Notes under the pieces: model-generated
The model's input: the letters and a program-made list of their open reading frames with translations, nothing else
What the model was told of the DNA's origin: nothing
The model's database searches: none
Origin: Hypomyces perniciosus
Taxonomy: Eukaryota; Ascomycota; Sordariomycetes; Hypocreales; Hypocreaceae
Direction of reading: 5' to 3'
NCBI GenBank assembly: GCA_008477525.1
Contig: SPDT01000004.1
Coordinates: forward strand, 2,852,001 to 2,916,000
Length of the DNA stretch: 64,000 nucleotides
Part shown: positions 45,842 through 60,796 of the stretch, in pieces
How the letters are laid out: every line of letters begins with the position of its first letter
Numbering within the stretch: position 1 is the stretch's first letter
Program-made: the position numbers and the translations under genes

Positions 45842-48761
45842 GATGGCGGCAACGACTGTGTCCCCGAAGACAGGATTAACGAGGGGGAACGATATGGGAT
45901 CCCATGGGGACTTGAAGCAATGAGCAATGAGGCCGGTGGTCGTATATGTTTACTCGTAAGACGTGTTGAAGGCGGAGAGAGCGAGAGGTTGCAACCTCGT
46001 AGGGCTGACGGATACGAACTGGGATATAAACGAGCGGACCAAAGCGAGAGTAGAGCGAGGCGATGCAAATGCGGATGCGGATGCGGATCCTGAGATGATA
46101 AGATCTAGAATCCAGAATCCTGAATTCAGGAAAAAGAATTCGGGGAAACTCTGCGACCCCGGAAAGCGCTTACGGGAGCTCAAGCTGAGTTGACGCTTCC
46201 CTGACGAGCCTTGACGTACGATGCATGCATGCATGCACCAGAGCTCCATGCATGTACAACCCTGTCGTGATCTGGATCGACAGTACTTGACGTGTGTATG
46301 GTGGCACCGCGGAGAGTTTGCGTATCTAGGGCAGACGGGATCCATGACGAATACCTACGGGGTACCTCGGGCAAAGCCAGGCCGCCCAATGAGCAGGTCC
46401 CCAGGCGAAAAAGGAACATGGCCTCCTTGGCATGGGCTGCAAGCATAAAAACAAAGGTGGTTTGGGCCGAAAAATTAATGACGCGGAGGAAGAGCTATTT
46501 CGGACCTCAAACGGAGTTAGAATTTAGATAGTGTACTTCGTACGACCGACGAGTCCGGGGACATGTACGGAGTACGAGTACGGACATTTGCCGGAATAGG
46601 AACATCAGCGCATCACAACCTGCCACCTATTTGCATGAATACTACGGAGTACCAAGATATACTATGCGTATAGCATCTCCGCACTCCGAGTAACAAAAAA
46701 TGACTCGTGCCCGCAAACGCAGCTGCATCTCCAAGGGTGCAATGCAATGGCTGGCTCTCGGAGTGGCTAGCGGGCAACTCTCTCCTGCCCCCTGGTTTTT
46801 AATGCTATGTATGATAATGCTCGCACCAATCGAACAATGAACGGTCTTGATGCTATAAAAATCCTTGAGACCAAAGTGAGGGAGCCCAGCTAAGCACTAT
46901 TAAGAGCTTTTTATGATGGGCTTGAAGAGCTTTGGGAGCTACATAGTTTTGTAGGAACTCCGCGTCTAATAATGTGTCATCCACTTCGGTCTTCGGTGCG
47001 AAGACACGCACATGCAGACAATCCTGCTCCCGATTAAGCTTGTTGGTGAGGGGCCACGCTTAAAAAGGTCCCTGTCGATGATGACAGAGGGCGGGGGAGC
47101 TGGGTAATAGTATGTAGATCACCAGAATGCATCATTCTCCCTCTATTTGGAATATCATCATGTTGATCGTTTGTTTGATCGATTGCGTGCCGGTATTCAG
47201 GATACACTTGCTGGCCTTCGCACTCTAACCGTTACTCGAATCAATGATGAGAAGGTCTTTGAGAAACCAAAGCTACGTGTTGTCGGCAACCTTCTCAGCT
47301 CGTACGCTGCTCCACTAATCCAGCACGCACGAGAAGAGGCTGAGCATTGAAGAACTAGCTCAACCTTAAGTTGGCTGGGTGGGCGCCGATCCTATCACAA
47401 ACCGCCCAAGGATTACTTATCGACTGCTGAGATATATCGACGTGCACTATAAATACCCAATATCGTCTGCCCGAGCGGGAATCGCTGATTCGCTGGTATT
47501 TGTTGCGGGTGAGCTCTTTGCGACTCATTCGATGTGAATCGATGAAACAATCACTCAGCTCAATCAGCCGCGCGTGGATATCACCACCAATATCGGTCCA
47601 GTACGTACTGTGCAACTGTCTGAGGGCTCATCTCTGTACTCCGTATACTCACGCCATTCGGAATATCATCACAGTGTCTTGTGATGTCGCCTAGCCTCCT
47701 AGCTTCCTCGCCTCCCCGTTTTCCATGACAACGAAGGAAATTTTAGTATTATTACTCCTCGTCTGCTTTTATTAAGCAATCATGCGCCAAGCAAGACTGG
47801 CTTTCTAAAGGGTCCATCACGTGTGTCTTAATTTGGAGCCCACGTATTGTACGCACTCCGTACTTCGTACAGCCACATCCTCCAGCTCAAAGTGTGGCGT
47901 GGCGAAGGCACGAAGTACACTGTACTACGTTACTCCGACGATATCTGTGATCTGATTGGTTCATCCTGCATTAGGTATCTCGCTATGACATCTCCATGCA
48001 GCAGTACTTGCTGAGACGACTGTGCTAAGAGTTTTAGTAAATGATAGGGCGTTTTGGAGGTACTAAATCTTTACTCTATGTATATGTCTCAATACGGATT
48101 GTTGATACAGATATAACGTGTATTTGAGGTACCTATACATGGTGGATGGTGTACTCATTTAACTTTGGAGAACCCTGCAGTGTAATAGTAGTAGGTACTA
48201 CCAGCCTCTTAAAATCTCTTAGATATAGAGTACCCTTTTAAATACACTCTTGCAGTTATTGTTCGTTGAGATTGTTATGATGTAGTAATTTGTACTGGAA
48301 ATATATATATATAGAGTAAAAGATGCCGCTTGATCCAGATAATATCTATGATCTGAAATGTGTTGATATGTTATCCACTCTCAACTCTCTCAGTGTTGCA
48401 TTCCATTCAAGGAGTACCCTGATAGTACTAATACAAAGAGGGATGGGGTAACTGTGGCGAGTACTGTAACTGGAACAACATGAGGCTGGGGCCCTGAGTT
48501 CCGTGCTCTCCGTGTTGTCGTCAGCCGGGGGGGCAGCGCCTCTCTGCCAATCTTCAAGGGGTTGTTTTGCAGGCCAAGCTAATCTTGTCTTCCTCAACTC
48601 CTCGACTCAACACAACGCTTCATCCACAGTCCATCGTCCATCAGAACAGCGCATCGACCTCGACGCCATCGCTCGAATCCGAATACAAAGCCCCGTCGAT
48701 CTCGCCGTTTCGTTTTCCTGTTTGAGTTACTTGTACGGAGTATTGTATACAATCTGACACG
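45842..48761. other. Gene-poor region upstream of SNC
   Basis: About 2.9 kb. The left part is the GH76 promoter with a GATGCG minirepeat (46068-46090) and an ATGC microsatellite (46220-46237). Between 46500 and 48750 it contains at least six TACTCCGTA/TACTTCGTA-type words and AT-rich patches, including an AT repeat at 48302-48314. The plus-strand frame at 47147-47350 has coding-like composition and may be a gene relic. Otherwise no gene was recognised. Confidence 0.5.
47126..47350 (+). pseudogene. Possible relic of a coding sequence
   Basis: An open stretch without an ATG start: the reading frame runs from a stop near 47110 through YLEYHHVDRLFDRLRAG and RTLTVTRINDEKVFEKPKLR, ending HAREEAEH-stop at 47350. 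Amino-acid usage is protein-like (regular Leu/Arg/Asp helices) but I do not recognise a family, no upstream exon could be found and both flanks look non-coding. It may be the tail of an eroded gene. Confidence 0.22.
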
Positions 48762-49360
48762 ATGGCCGACGCTCCATATGATCCTTACGTCCCCAAGGAC
48801 GGTGGCGAGGGAAGGTCTAGGACGGATCAGCTGCAAGATGTATGTCAATTTCAACCGCCGGCGGCTATCTGAATGGACTTGATGTGGGCTACGAGATGCG
48901 CAATAATCACAACTTGGGGTGGCGAACGACATTTACGCGACTCGGGCTTTTCGGGACCGAGTGGTTAAGCGATAGTCAAATTGCCCAATGTCCAGACAAT
49001 AGGTGGCTTTATCGAGATTTGTGTGCTGACTCCTCGATCAATAGGAAATCAACAAGACTGTCAAAGTGATGCAAAATAACATCGAGAGTGTAGCCGACCG
49101 TGGTGCAAGGCTAAACGAACTTCAAGGAAAGACGGATCAACTGGCAGAATCATCTATGCAGTTCCGTCGCGGTGCCAACCAAGTGCGCAAGAAGATGTGG
49201 TGGAAGGATATGAAGATGCGCATGTGGATAATCATTGGAATCGTCGTTCTCTTGGTCATCATTATCGTCCCGGCCGGTATGTTATTTCATCCCACCTTTG
49301 ACCCCAACTTCACTCGTAATGCGCTAACCGGTAAATCTAGTGGTCACCACAAGACATTGA
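48762..49360 (+). CDS. SNC1: Synaptobrevin-family R-SNARE (Snc1/Snc2)
   Basis: Three exons, 48762-48839, 49045-49276 and 49341-49360, encode 109 residues. Snc proteins are v-SNAREs on post-Golgi secretory and endocytic vesicles and pair with plasma-membrane t-SNAREs (Sso/Sec9) for tip growth. A short N-terminus is followed by the SNARE helix (about 27-85: [19 protein letters not shown] ... [12 protein letters not shown]) with the zero-layer Arg at R45, a Lys/Trp-rich juxtamembrane WWKDMK and one C-terminal membrane anchor ([20 protein letters not shown]), ending just after TTRH. The tail-anchored topology and length match fungal Snc. The first intron is 205 nt; the last splices a G to TGGTC and completes the tail. 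Vam7 and longer R-SNAREs (Nyv1, Ykt6, Sec22) differ in domain layout. Confidence 0.9.
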
Positions 49361-53040
<3,680 letters not shown>

Positions 53041-54326
53041 TCGGCTATAAAAAGGGTGTATTTATTTGCTAATGGAGTTGGATGGGTCATGAAGGGGTCT
53101 TTCCTATATAACCTGGTTCGAGGGTCTGTTCACCAACACGGCGGTCGGTGTTTACAAAGTCCTTCGTGTCATATACTGTCATTTGGTTTATTTTCGTTTG
53201 CAAAATTCCCTCATGTGATTGTGCATTGGGCATTGATTGAACATGTACACTTGTAGATGGGAAAGACGACCGCGACAGCACTTATGGATGTAGGCTCCTT
53301 GGGGGAGAAGAGAGTGTTTCTCCAAGATGATGATAATGAATGACTTAATGTTCATTGGCTGGTCTAGGCCATGTAATGATAATGCACATATGCTTCAAAG
53401 AGGCCAGTCGTCAATTGACATATCTATCTATGAAATATTACTAAGATGGAATGAATCCGGAATAGCAGCTTACTGACTATCCCTGTTAATGTCTTAATAC
53501 CCTGGCTTGCGAGCCATGATGGAAGAAGATGCACTGCGCTTCTACTCCTTTTTAGACATCTGGATTTATCCTGTGAATAATACTAGCATAATTGACTTGA
53601 TATCTACTTCGTATATGGAGCCTAAATTCTTCTTACCCTGGTCACTTTATGCAAGAATCCTGGCGGCTCGTCGCATAATCGCACGTTCGTTGGCTGTCTT
53701 GCCGCCGAACATTCGTAACCCCCAGTCAGATTCCGCCAATCAGTCTGCCAAAAAGGGGGGCTTCACACAACTGATTGTAGAGATCAGACGGGAAAAAAGG
53801 AAAAAGAAAAAAACATCGAAGAAGCAGACGGATCAAAATAGACCCCTGTTTGAGGGGCGTTTGACCGTTCTGGGGAACAGTTTTGGGCGGGATTTGGCCC
53901 GGTTTGTTAACAAACCGGTTGACTGCTTACCGAGATGCGGCGCCTACATACATACCGATGCGTGCAACCCACACAAGGACGCCGCGTGTTGGGGCTGAGG
54001 GGGTCGGGGAGTTTGCTGTGCTGAGTAGAAATAGATTCATCAACTGGACTGTCATCTCTTGCTCCTGTGTAATTTCTCTATGGCCTCTAGCCACTCTTTG
54101 ATGCTCTCTTTTCGAATGAGTTGCTCCTACTGCTCCGTCCGGCAGGCAAGGTAGGGATTATTGTTACGTCGACATTTGGGGACACCTGGGTTCTGGAATT
54201 GCGAGCCGGTCTCCTATCGAGCAGATCCCCATCCCATTGTGAAGATCGTGAATACGATGACACCCTGGTGCCCCATCCATCTGGCCTTGTTATAGGACGG
54301 CACAGGTCCATTGACAGCTCGCTGTC
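53041..54326. other. Intergenic region upstream of the NLR gene
   Basis: About 1.3 kb. The ARG5,6 3' flank is followed by sequence with a Lys-rich frame at 53507-53998 that lacks a domain and looks random. A TACTTCGTA word lies near 53606. The NLR promoter lies in the last few hundred bases. Confidence 0.5.
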
Positions 54327-57300
54327 ATGTATGACCCGGGGCTCCACCTAATATACGGTGGTCTGGAGAATGGCTTCCGAGAGACAGGGTCTGAAATCGA
54401 GTGAGTACCAGCTTTATTATAGTACTCATGTTGGTTCAAACCGCTCATCAAGTCCACTTTCAGCATCGTCGCCGTTCATGGCCTGAACTTCAAAAATAAT
54501 GAGAACCATGCTCGGGCCACCTGGTCCTCACAAGGGTCAATATGGATCAGGGACTTCCTTCCCTCCAGACTTCAGAGACCATGTCGGGTCATGTTGTTCG
54601 CGTACAACTCCAGCCCTGCGATGGGTGCTGCTGCCATGAGGCTTGATGAACACGCAAAAACGTTATTGCAGTGCCTCATGGCCAAGAGAAAGGTGGGTAT
54701 CACATCAACAAAGGGTGTTCCAAATCCGTGCTCTAATGTTGGATAGGAGACACCACAAAGGCCAATCGTGTTTCTTTGTCATAGTTTGGGTGGCATTGTC
54801 GTTAAATCGGTCAGTCGATTTTCCCTAGAGAACTTCAGCTTTATTAACCCAGGCAGGCACTTGTCGAGGCGACGTTGGATCCCGCATATAAGTCTATTGT
54901 GAAGTCAACTCGCCTTCTTGTTTTCTTCGCGACGCCACATCTTGGTGGGAACTATAGCGGAATCGGAGACGTTGCAGCTAGAATAGTCAGGACGGCCTCC
55001 GGGATACCGAGCAACGACCTCTTGGATGGTCTCAAAGCAGGATCTCGTGACGTGATAAGGCGCTTTGAACAAGCTCGTCACCTACCTGAGGCGTGTCTCG
55101 TCATCAGCTTTTATGAGACAGAAAATTACGGCAGACTTGGATTGGTGAGTAACGAACGAGAGGTTTTTGACCACTGACTCGCTGACCATCCTGCCAGATT
55201 GTCGAGAAGAATTCCGCAGTGTTGGATCTTCCGGCGGACAAGGAAAAGCAGGTGGCATTGAAAGCCAACCACAGCAGGGTCTGCAAGTTTCCAACAGCGG
55301 ACAGCTGTGAGCCCGTGATGGAACTGATCGTCACGGAACTCAACAGAGCTCTAGAGCTCCAACAAGTTTTGGAACCCGGTCGTACGTTGAAGACGGAACT
55401 TCCCCTGCAGATCTTGTCGTGTCTGACACTTACATAGCTGAAAATGTCCATTGGATGGTGCCTCGATCGGCCAACCCGCTATTCACCGGTCGTGACGATA
55501 TCGTACGCAGAATCATAGATTCCATCATGTCAGACGAAGACAGATCGCCAATCCACCAGAAAAGATATATCCTTACGGGCATTGGAGGTCAAGGGAAGAG
55601 TGAAGTGTGCCTCAACGTTGTACACCAGGTCCGAGCACAGTAAGGCGACCCCCCCCCCCCCCCCCCCTCCCCCTCCCCCTCTCCTTTGGCTCCGCTTCTT
55701 ATCAACGTCAATTCCTAGATTCTGGGGCGTCTTCTGGGTAGACGTCGGAAGTAAGTCTACAGCCACTAGAGACTTCACTAGGATCGCGCGATTGTTCGGG
55801 TCCGAAGCTAGGGAAATCGATGACATACTACTCATACTGGCCAACTGCAGCGAAGAGCGCAATTGGCTTCTTGTGCTTGATAATGCCGATGACATGGATA
55901 CCGACTACCAGGAGTACTTACCGTCTGGGACTCGCGGCGTTGTGCTTCTGACATCTCGGCTTCGGGAGTGTCGCCTACTTAGCACAACCGGGTATGAGGA
56001 ACTCGGCAGTCTCAGAAAAGAAGATTGCGTCAGTCTTCTTTTAAAGGTAGTCGGAGTTCCTGAGGAATCATCTGCTGAGTATATACCTGCTGCAGAAGCC
56101 ATCGCCATGGAAATGGGATTCCATACGCTTGCATTGTTGCAGGCCGGGGCATACATTGCGGCAGGGAATTGTTCAATGGCCGAGTATCCTGAAGAATACC
56201 GACAACAGCGTGACCAACTCCTCAGACTCGGCCTCTCGCAATCGCAGTCGAGGTATCGCAACGTTTACGCAACCTTCGAGGTAACTGCACATGCTCTTGA
56301 GTCTTCGGAGACGGAATCTGCTCGAGACGCTCTGCATCTTCTTGAACTGTTGTCGACTTTCCATTATGACGACATCCCTATGGACTTTTTCGAAGATGCA
56401 TGGTATGGAGCGAAAAAGGCAGAGTCGAATCCAGAAGACGATGGAACGATTGACCACCTTTCTCGTTGGCATGTGTCACAACTCCCTGGATTCCTTGCCG
56501 TACACGAAACTGCATGGAATCCCGATCGGTTGTCTTCAGCTTTGGCCAACCTCCATTCTTTGGCGCTCATCAAAGCAACCGTCTCGAGAGATGGAAAAAT
56601 GGTCTCATTACACCCGCTTATTCACAGTTGGGTAGCTGCTCGCCAAGATGAACCTCAGCGACGCTTATGCGTACAATCATCCGCTAGCATCATTGCGCTT
56701 TCGCAGTATTCCAACCCCAAATGGCGATCTCATCGGGATCGACTTGGGCCACATATAACATCCTTGATCACCGCGCCATACCTCACCATCGATCGAAAGA
56801 CCTCTGGACATACGATGCAGGCACTATTGCAAATTTGCAAGTTAATGGAGGCCTTGAGGTGTGATCAAGAACTGTCACTTCTCCTTGATCAGACGCTTCA
56901 GCATTATAATGCTAGTGTGGAACACCCAACAGAGGATCTCTTGCCGATTTACTCCCTACTGTCGAGCAACCAATTCTCCATGAAGAAAGTACCTCAGTGC
57001 ATCAAAACGATCAAAAATGTACAGGCCATTCAGCGAAGGAAGCTTCACGAGCATCACCCTGATCGCATTGCAACAGAGCAGGAGCTTGCAAGAGCTTACC
57101 ACACAAACGGTCAGTGGAAAGATGCAATGGCAATCCTAGAGAAAGTTCACGGGACCCATGAGCAGCATTTCAATCTCCGAAGGGATCACCCTGATCGGCT
57201 TGCTTTGCTACATCAACTGGGCTCAGTCTATCACACAACCGGGCGAATAAACGAAGCAATATCGCTGCTGGAGGAAGTTGTTTCGATTCAGGAAGTGACT

Positions 57301-59525
57301 CTGGACGAGCTTCATCCCTGCCAAATCTCTTCGAAACACCAGCTTGCCTCGGCTTACATTGCAAACTGTCAAACACAAGAGGCGGTAAAGTTACTAGAAG
57401 AGCTTGATGCTGTGCAAGATCCCCACCTTCATCGCCAACATCCTAACCGACTTGGCTTGCAAATGGGACTTGGTAGAGCTTACCTCGAAAGCGGCGACGA
57501 GGAAAAGGCGATAGAAGTGCTTGAAAAGGTATCTGAAATACAGAATACACTTCTGGATGAAAGTCACCCGGACCGTCTTGCAACGGAGCATCTCCTCGGC
57601 TCGGCATACCGAACGAATGGCCGGACGCAGGAAGCAATAGCTATGTTCGAGAAAATGCTCAAATTGCCAACGTACGGCGCAAGTCACCCCAATCGCGTAG
57701 CCACAGAGTACGAATTGGGGGCGGCTTACCTTGCCAGAGGTCGAACGAAGGATGCTATAGAGCTCTTCGAAAGGCTCGAGGTAGTTCAAGGCAATGACAT
57801 TGACAGCAATCATCCTCGCCGGCTTATGATGCAAGTCGAACTCAGCTCAGCCTACCTTTCAAACGGTCAAGTGGGAAAAGCTATAAGGCTTCTTGAGAAG
57901 GTCATTCAAGTTCAGAAGTTGACTCTCGATGACGATCACCCAAATTTGTTGGCATCGCAACACAGACTTGGGACGGCGTATTTGGACAACGGCCAGACAA
58001 AAGATGCGATTGCTATCTTTGAGAAAATGGTTCGAACGACCTCTAATGAAATGCGTGGTAACCATCTAGCATCACAGCACGAACTCGGCAGAGCCTATAT
58101 CGATAACGGCCAAATCAAAGAGGCAGTTCAGATCTTTGAGCATGTCGTCAAGTGCAAAGAAAGTATGTTCCATGAGACACATCCGGATAGGCTGGTCTCA
58201 CTTCATGAGCTTGGGAGAGTCTATCTTATGGATGGTCAAATAAAGCGAGCGATAGAGATTTGTGAAGAGGTTATTAGGGTCCAGGAGTCCGTTCTGGATG
58301 AGAACCATCCAGATCAGCTCAAAACAAAGCGTCTCCTAGGCTCTGCTTATCTCAATGACAACCAGACGACAAGAGCGCTAGAACTCCTCCAGAAAACTGA
58401 TGCATTGGAACGGACCAGGCTTGATGAGGCGCATCCTGACCGACTCGCGTCGAAACACCAACTTGGGACTGCGTATGTCAAAGCTGGCCGGATAAAAAAG
58501 GCAATAATTCTGTTCAAAGAAAGTCTCATGGTTGCGCAAAAGAATCTGAGAGAAGACCACCCCATGAGACTCGCATTGCAACACCAGCTCGGCTCCGCCT
58601 ACCTCGCAAATGGACAGACAGCAGAAGCGATACAACTGTTACAGGAAACGGTCAGGGTACAGAAAAGCTCCGATCTACCTGAAAATCACACCACCAGATT
58701 GGCATCACTGCATACACTTGGATCAGCCTACATGAAGCACGGTCGAGCGAGGGAAGCGATGGTGATCCTGGAGGAAGTGGTTAGGCTTCAAGCTCATCTC
58801 GATAAAGGCAATCTTCGTCAACTCGCCTCACAGCACGAGCTTGGATGTTGCTATCTCAGAGTTGGGCAAATAGAAGATGCGATAAAGGTTTTTGAAGACA
58901 TGGCTCAAATTGAAGGCGTATTTCTCCAGACAGATGATCCATCGCGAGTTGAATCGCAGGGACAGCTAGGCATTGCCTACCTGAGAACGGGTAGGGTGAA
59001 GGATGCGATCAAAACATTAGAAGCGGTCGTTTCGGTAGGGAAAACCAGCCTCGACCGGACCAACATATCACGTCTTGCATCAGAACTCATGCTCGGCTTG
59101 GCTTACATCGAAAACCACCAGGACAACAAGGGCATAGCGATGCTAGAGGAGGTGCTTGAGGTGGAAAAGACATGTCTCGAGGTGAACCACTCCTTGCGTC
59201 TCCAGACACAATTCGAGCTCGCGCGCGCATGCATGGATGTGGGCAAGATGGCCATGGCGATTACACTCCTGGAAGAACTGATGGAGATCAAGAATAGCTA
59301 TCGGACTGGATATCGTGATGAGGGTTATCCCAGTCGGAAAGAGGTGCGAATCAAGCTTGCGAGAGCTTACAAGGAGAAGAACTGTGAGTGTGAATGAACC
59401 CTGCCGCGATACCATGCAGGAAATCTAACGCTTTGCCAGTCTTCTATCGGATTCTGACCACATTCGGCATGGGCTCTTGTATTGGCCCCCCTGACGTGCT
59501 CGACGAAGAGAACTATGAGCTATGA
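54327..59525 (+). CDS. NLR-like STAND protein: alpha/beta hydrolase - NB-ARC - 18 TPRs
   Basis: Eight exons, 54327-54400, 54464-54692, 54747-54809, 54857-55144, 55198-55381, 55438-55639, 55719-59383 and 59440-59525, encode 1596 residues with no break. Residues about 20-270 are an alpha/beta hydrolase like the SesB domain of fungal NLRs: IVAVHGLNF, the nucleophile elbow FLCHSLGG (S114), and FFATPHLGG. An NB-ARC ATPase (about 290-560) follows, with GRDD, P-loop GIGGQGKS (327-334), Walker B WLLVLDNADD, RGVVLLTSR and the FHTLALLQAGAY helix. A winged-helix/linker region precedes about 18 kinesin-light-chain-type TPRs of 42 residues (about 799-1555) with a HPDRLAS-H-LG-AY-NGQ-EAI consensus. STAND proteins are signal-triggered ATPase switches; in fungi they serve in heterokaryon incompatibility and innate recognition. 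The ligand would bind the TPRs. The hydrolase could be the effector. Intron 6 starts next to a 19-C run. Confidence 0.9.
55649..55667. repeat. 19-nt poly-C tract within NLR intron 6
   Basis: Nineteen consecutive C residues beginning nine bases after the 5' splice site, followed by CCT-rich repeats. On the other strand it is a G19 run. Length slippage between isolates and sequencing error are both likely. Confidence 0.95.
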
Positions 59526-60372
59526 CGTACATGAGCTCTCGGTGTTTCTGCCCGTCGTTGGAGCTGATGAGTTCCATTTAGTGCTTACCATTGATGTCAC
59601 AAACGAATTGTATGCGGGAACACAACTTGGTGCAGGTGGGCCAGGGATGTAGATGGAAATAGAGGGTGTTTTGCCAGGTCTGTTAAATGGGAACGGTGGG
59701 TTTTTGGATAGATATTGTAGAAGACACAGGTCATTATGTATGTCTAAGCTCCCTAGATACATTTCCCGATGGTCAAACGCACATAGAGATAGAAATGGCT
59801 GAATCATATCTACGATAGAGGCCCGATCCACAGTGATAGACTCTATGTACTTCCGTTACTTGGATTATGATCTTTTTAATGATCCACTTAAGATACTAAG
59901 GTATGCATAAAATACTTCTAAACTACCCGCTTTATACTTCGTATTCTTCAGATCTCTGCTCCGCATAGGGTGTTATTGGATAACGCCGACCCGTTGTTGG
60001 ATATCGCCGGTCGTATGATATGGGTAGGGCTAGAAATTGCAATGTGGATCTAGGCAGATCATGTACGAGTAGTGGCAATCTTTTTTTCGGGTCCTATAAT
60101 TATAAATTGACTGGCAGAGACTATTGGCAGAGAACCTAGTCAATAGAGCTGGAACTAAGATGCTTGGAGTTTCTTATCATAAGTGATGGCTGCTGAGGCG
60201 ATAGGTTATATGTGTGGCTACCACTGACAAAAGGAATCAGATGGTAAGCTTACCCACCTGCGCACGCACAGCCAATATGAAAAGCGAGATGACAAAAAAA
60301 GCTGTACGTTTTCTTTTTTTCAGGGGAATATGAAATTATTCCATCGCTCCAATAGCTCGATATGAACAACTA
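59526..60372. other. Intergenic region NLR 3' flank
   Basis: About 850 bp; the first part is presumably the 3' UTR of the NLR gene. AT-rich, with a TACTTCGTA near 59935. No gene recognised. Confidence 0.55.
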
Positions 60373-60796
60373 CCAGTAGGCTTGAGACCGGGGGGGGAAG
60401 TCGACTAAGGCTGGGGGCTTTAGTCGGGCAGAAAAAGCCGGGACAAGCAAGAAACTCTGGGACACCCATTCTCTTCACATCCGATATTAGTAAAATTAAT
60501 TAATTAATATAAATAAATTTACTGTTATATAAAGATATCATTTACCAGATTTGAAATTATAAAGATTTTTCTTTAATTAGTTATATATCTGTCTCTGTTT
60601 TATTAAAAAGTAAAGAAAAAGTCAAAAGCCCTAAAAAATAGTGGGGGTCCTCCGAAGTATCTTTATATATAATTCTATATATAAAGGTACTTAAAATGTC
60701 AACTGTCCCGGACTTTCTTGCCTGTCCCAGCTTTTTCTGCCCGACTAAAGCCCCCAGCCTTAGTCGACTTTCCCCCCCCAGTCTCAAGCCTACGGG
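60373..60796. mobile_element. MITE with ~85-bp terminal inverted repeats and TA target duplication
   Basis: The left end (60373 to about 60460) starts CC-A-GTAGGCTTGAGAC and matches, as reverse complement, the right end (about 60706-60796), with near-identity through GTCGACTAAGGCTGGGGG, a TTTAGTCGGGCAG-type block and GGGACA. The inner 250 bp are very AT-rich with no coding capacity. TA dinucleotides flank both ends (60371-60372 and 60797-60798), consistent with Tc1/mariner-type TA duplication. At 424 bp it is a non-autonomous MITE; the transposase source is not in the window. Confidence 0.8.

Noticed and set aside
53507..53998. Plus-strand 163-codon frame upstream of the NLR
   Set aside because: No domain, Lys-run and irregular composition, no exon partners, alternative start codon context; looks like chance.
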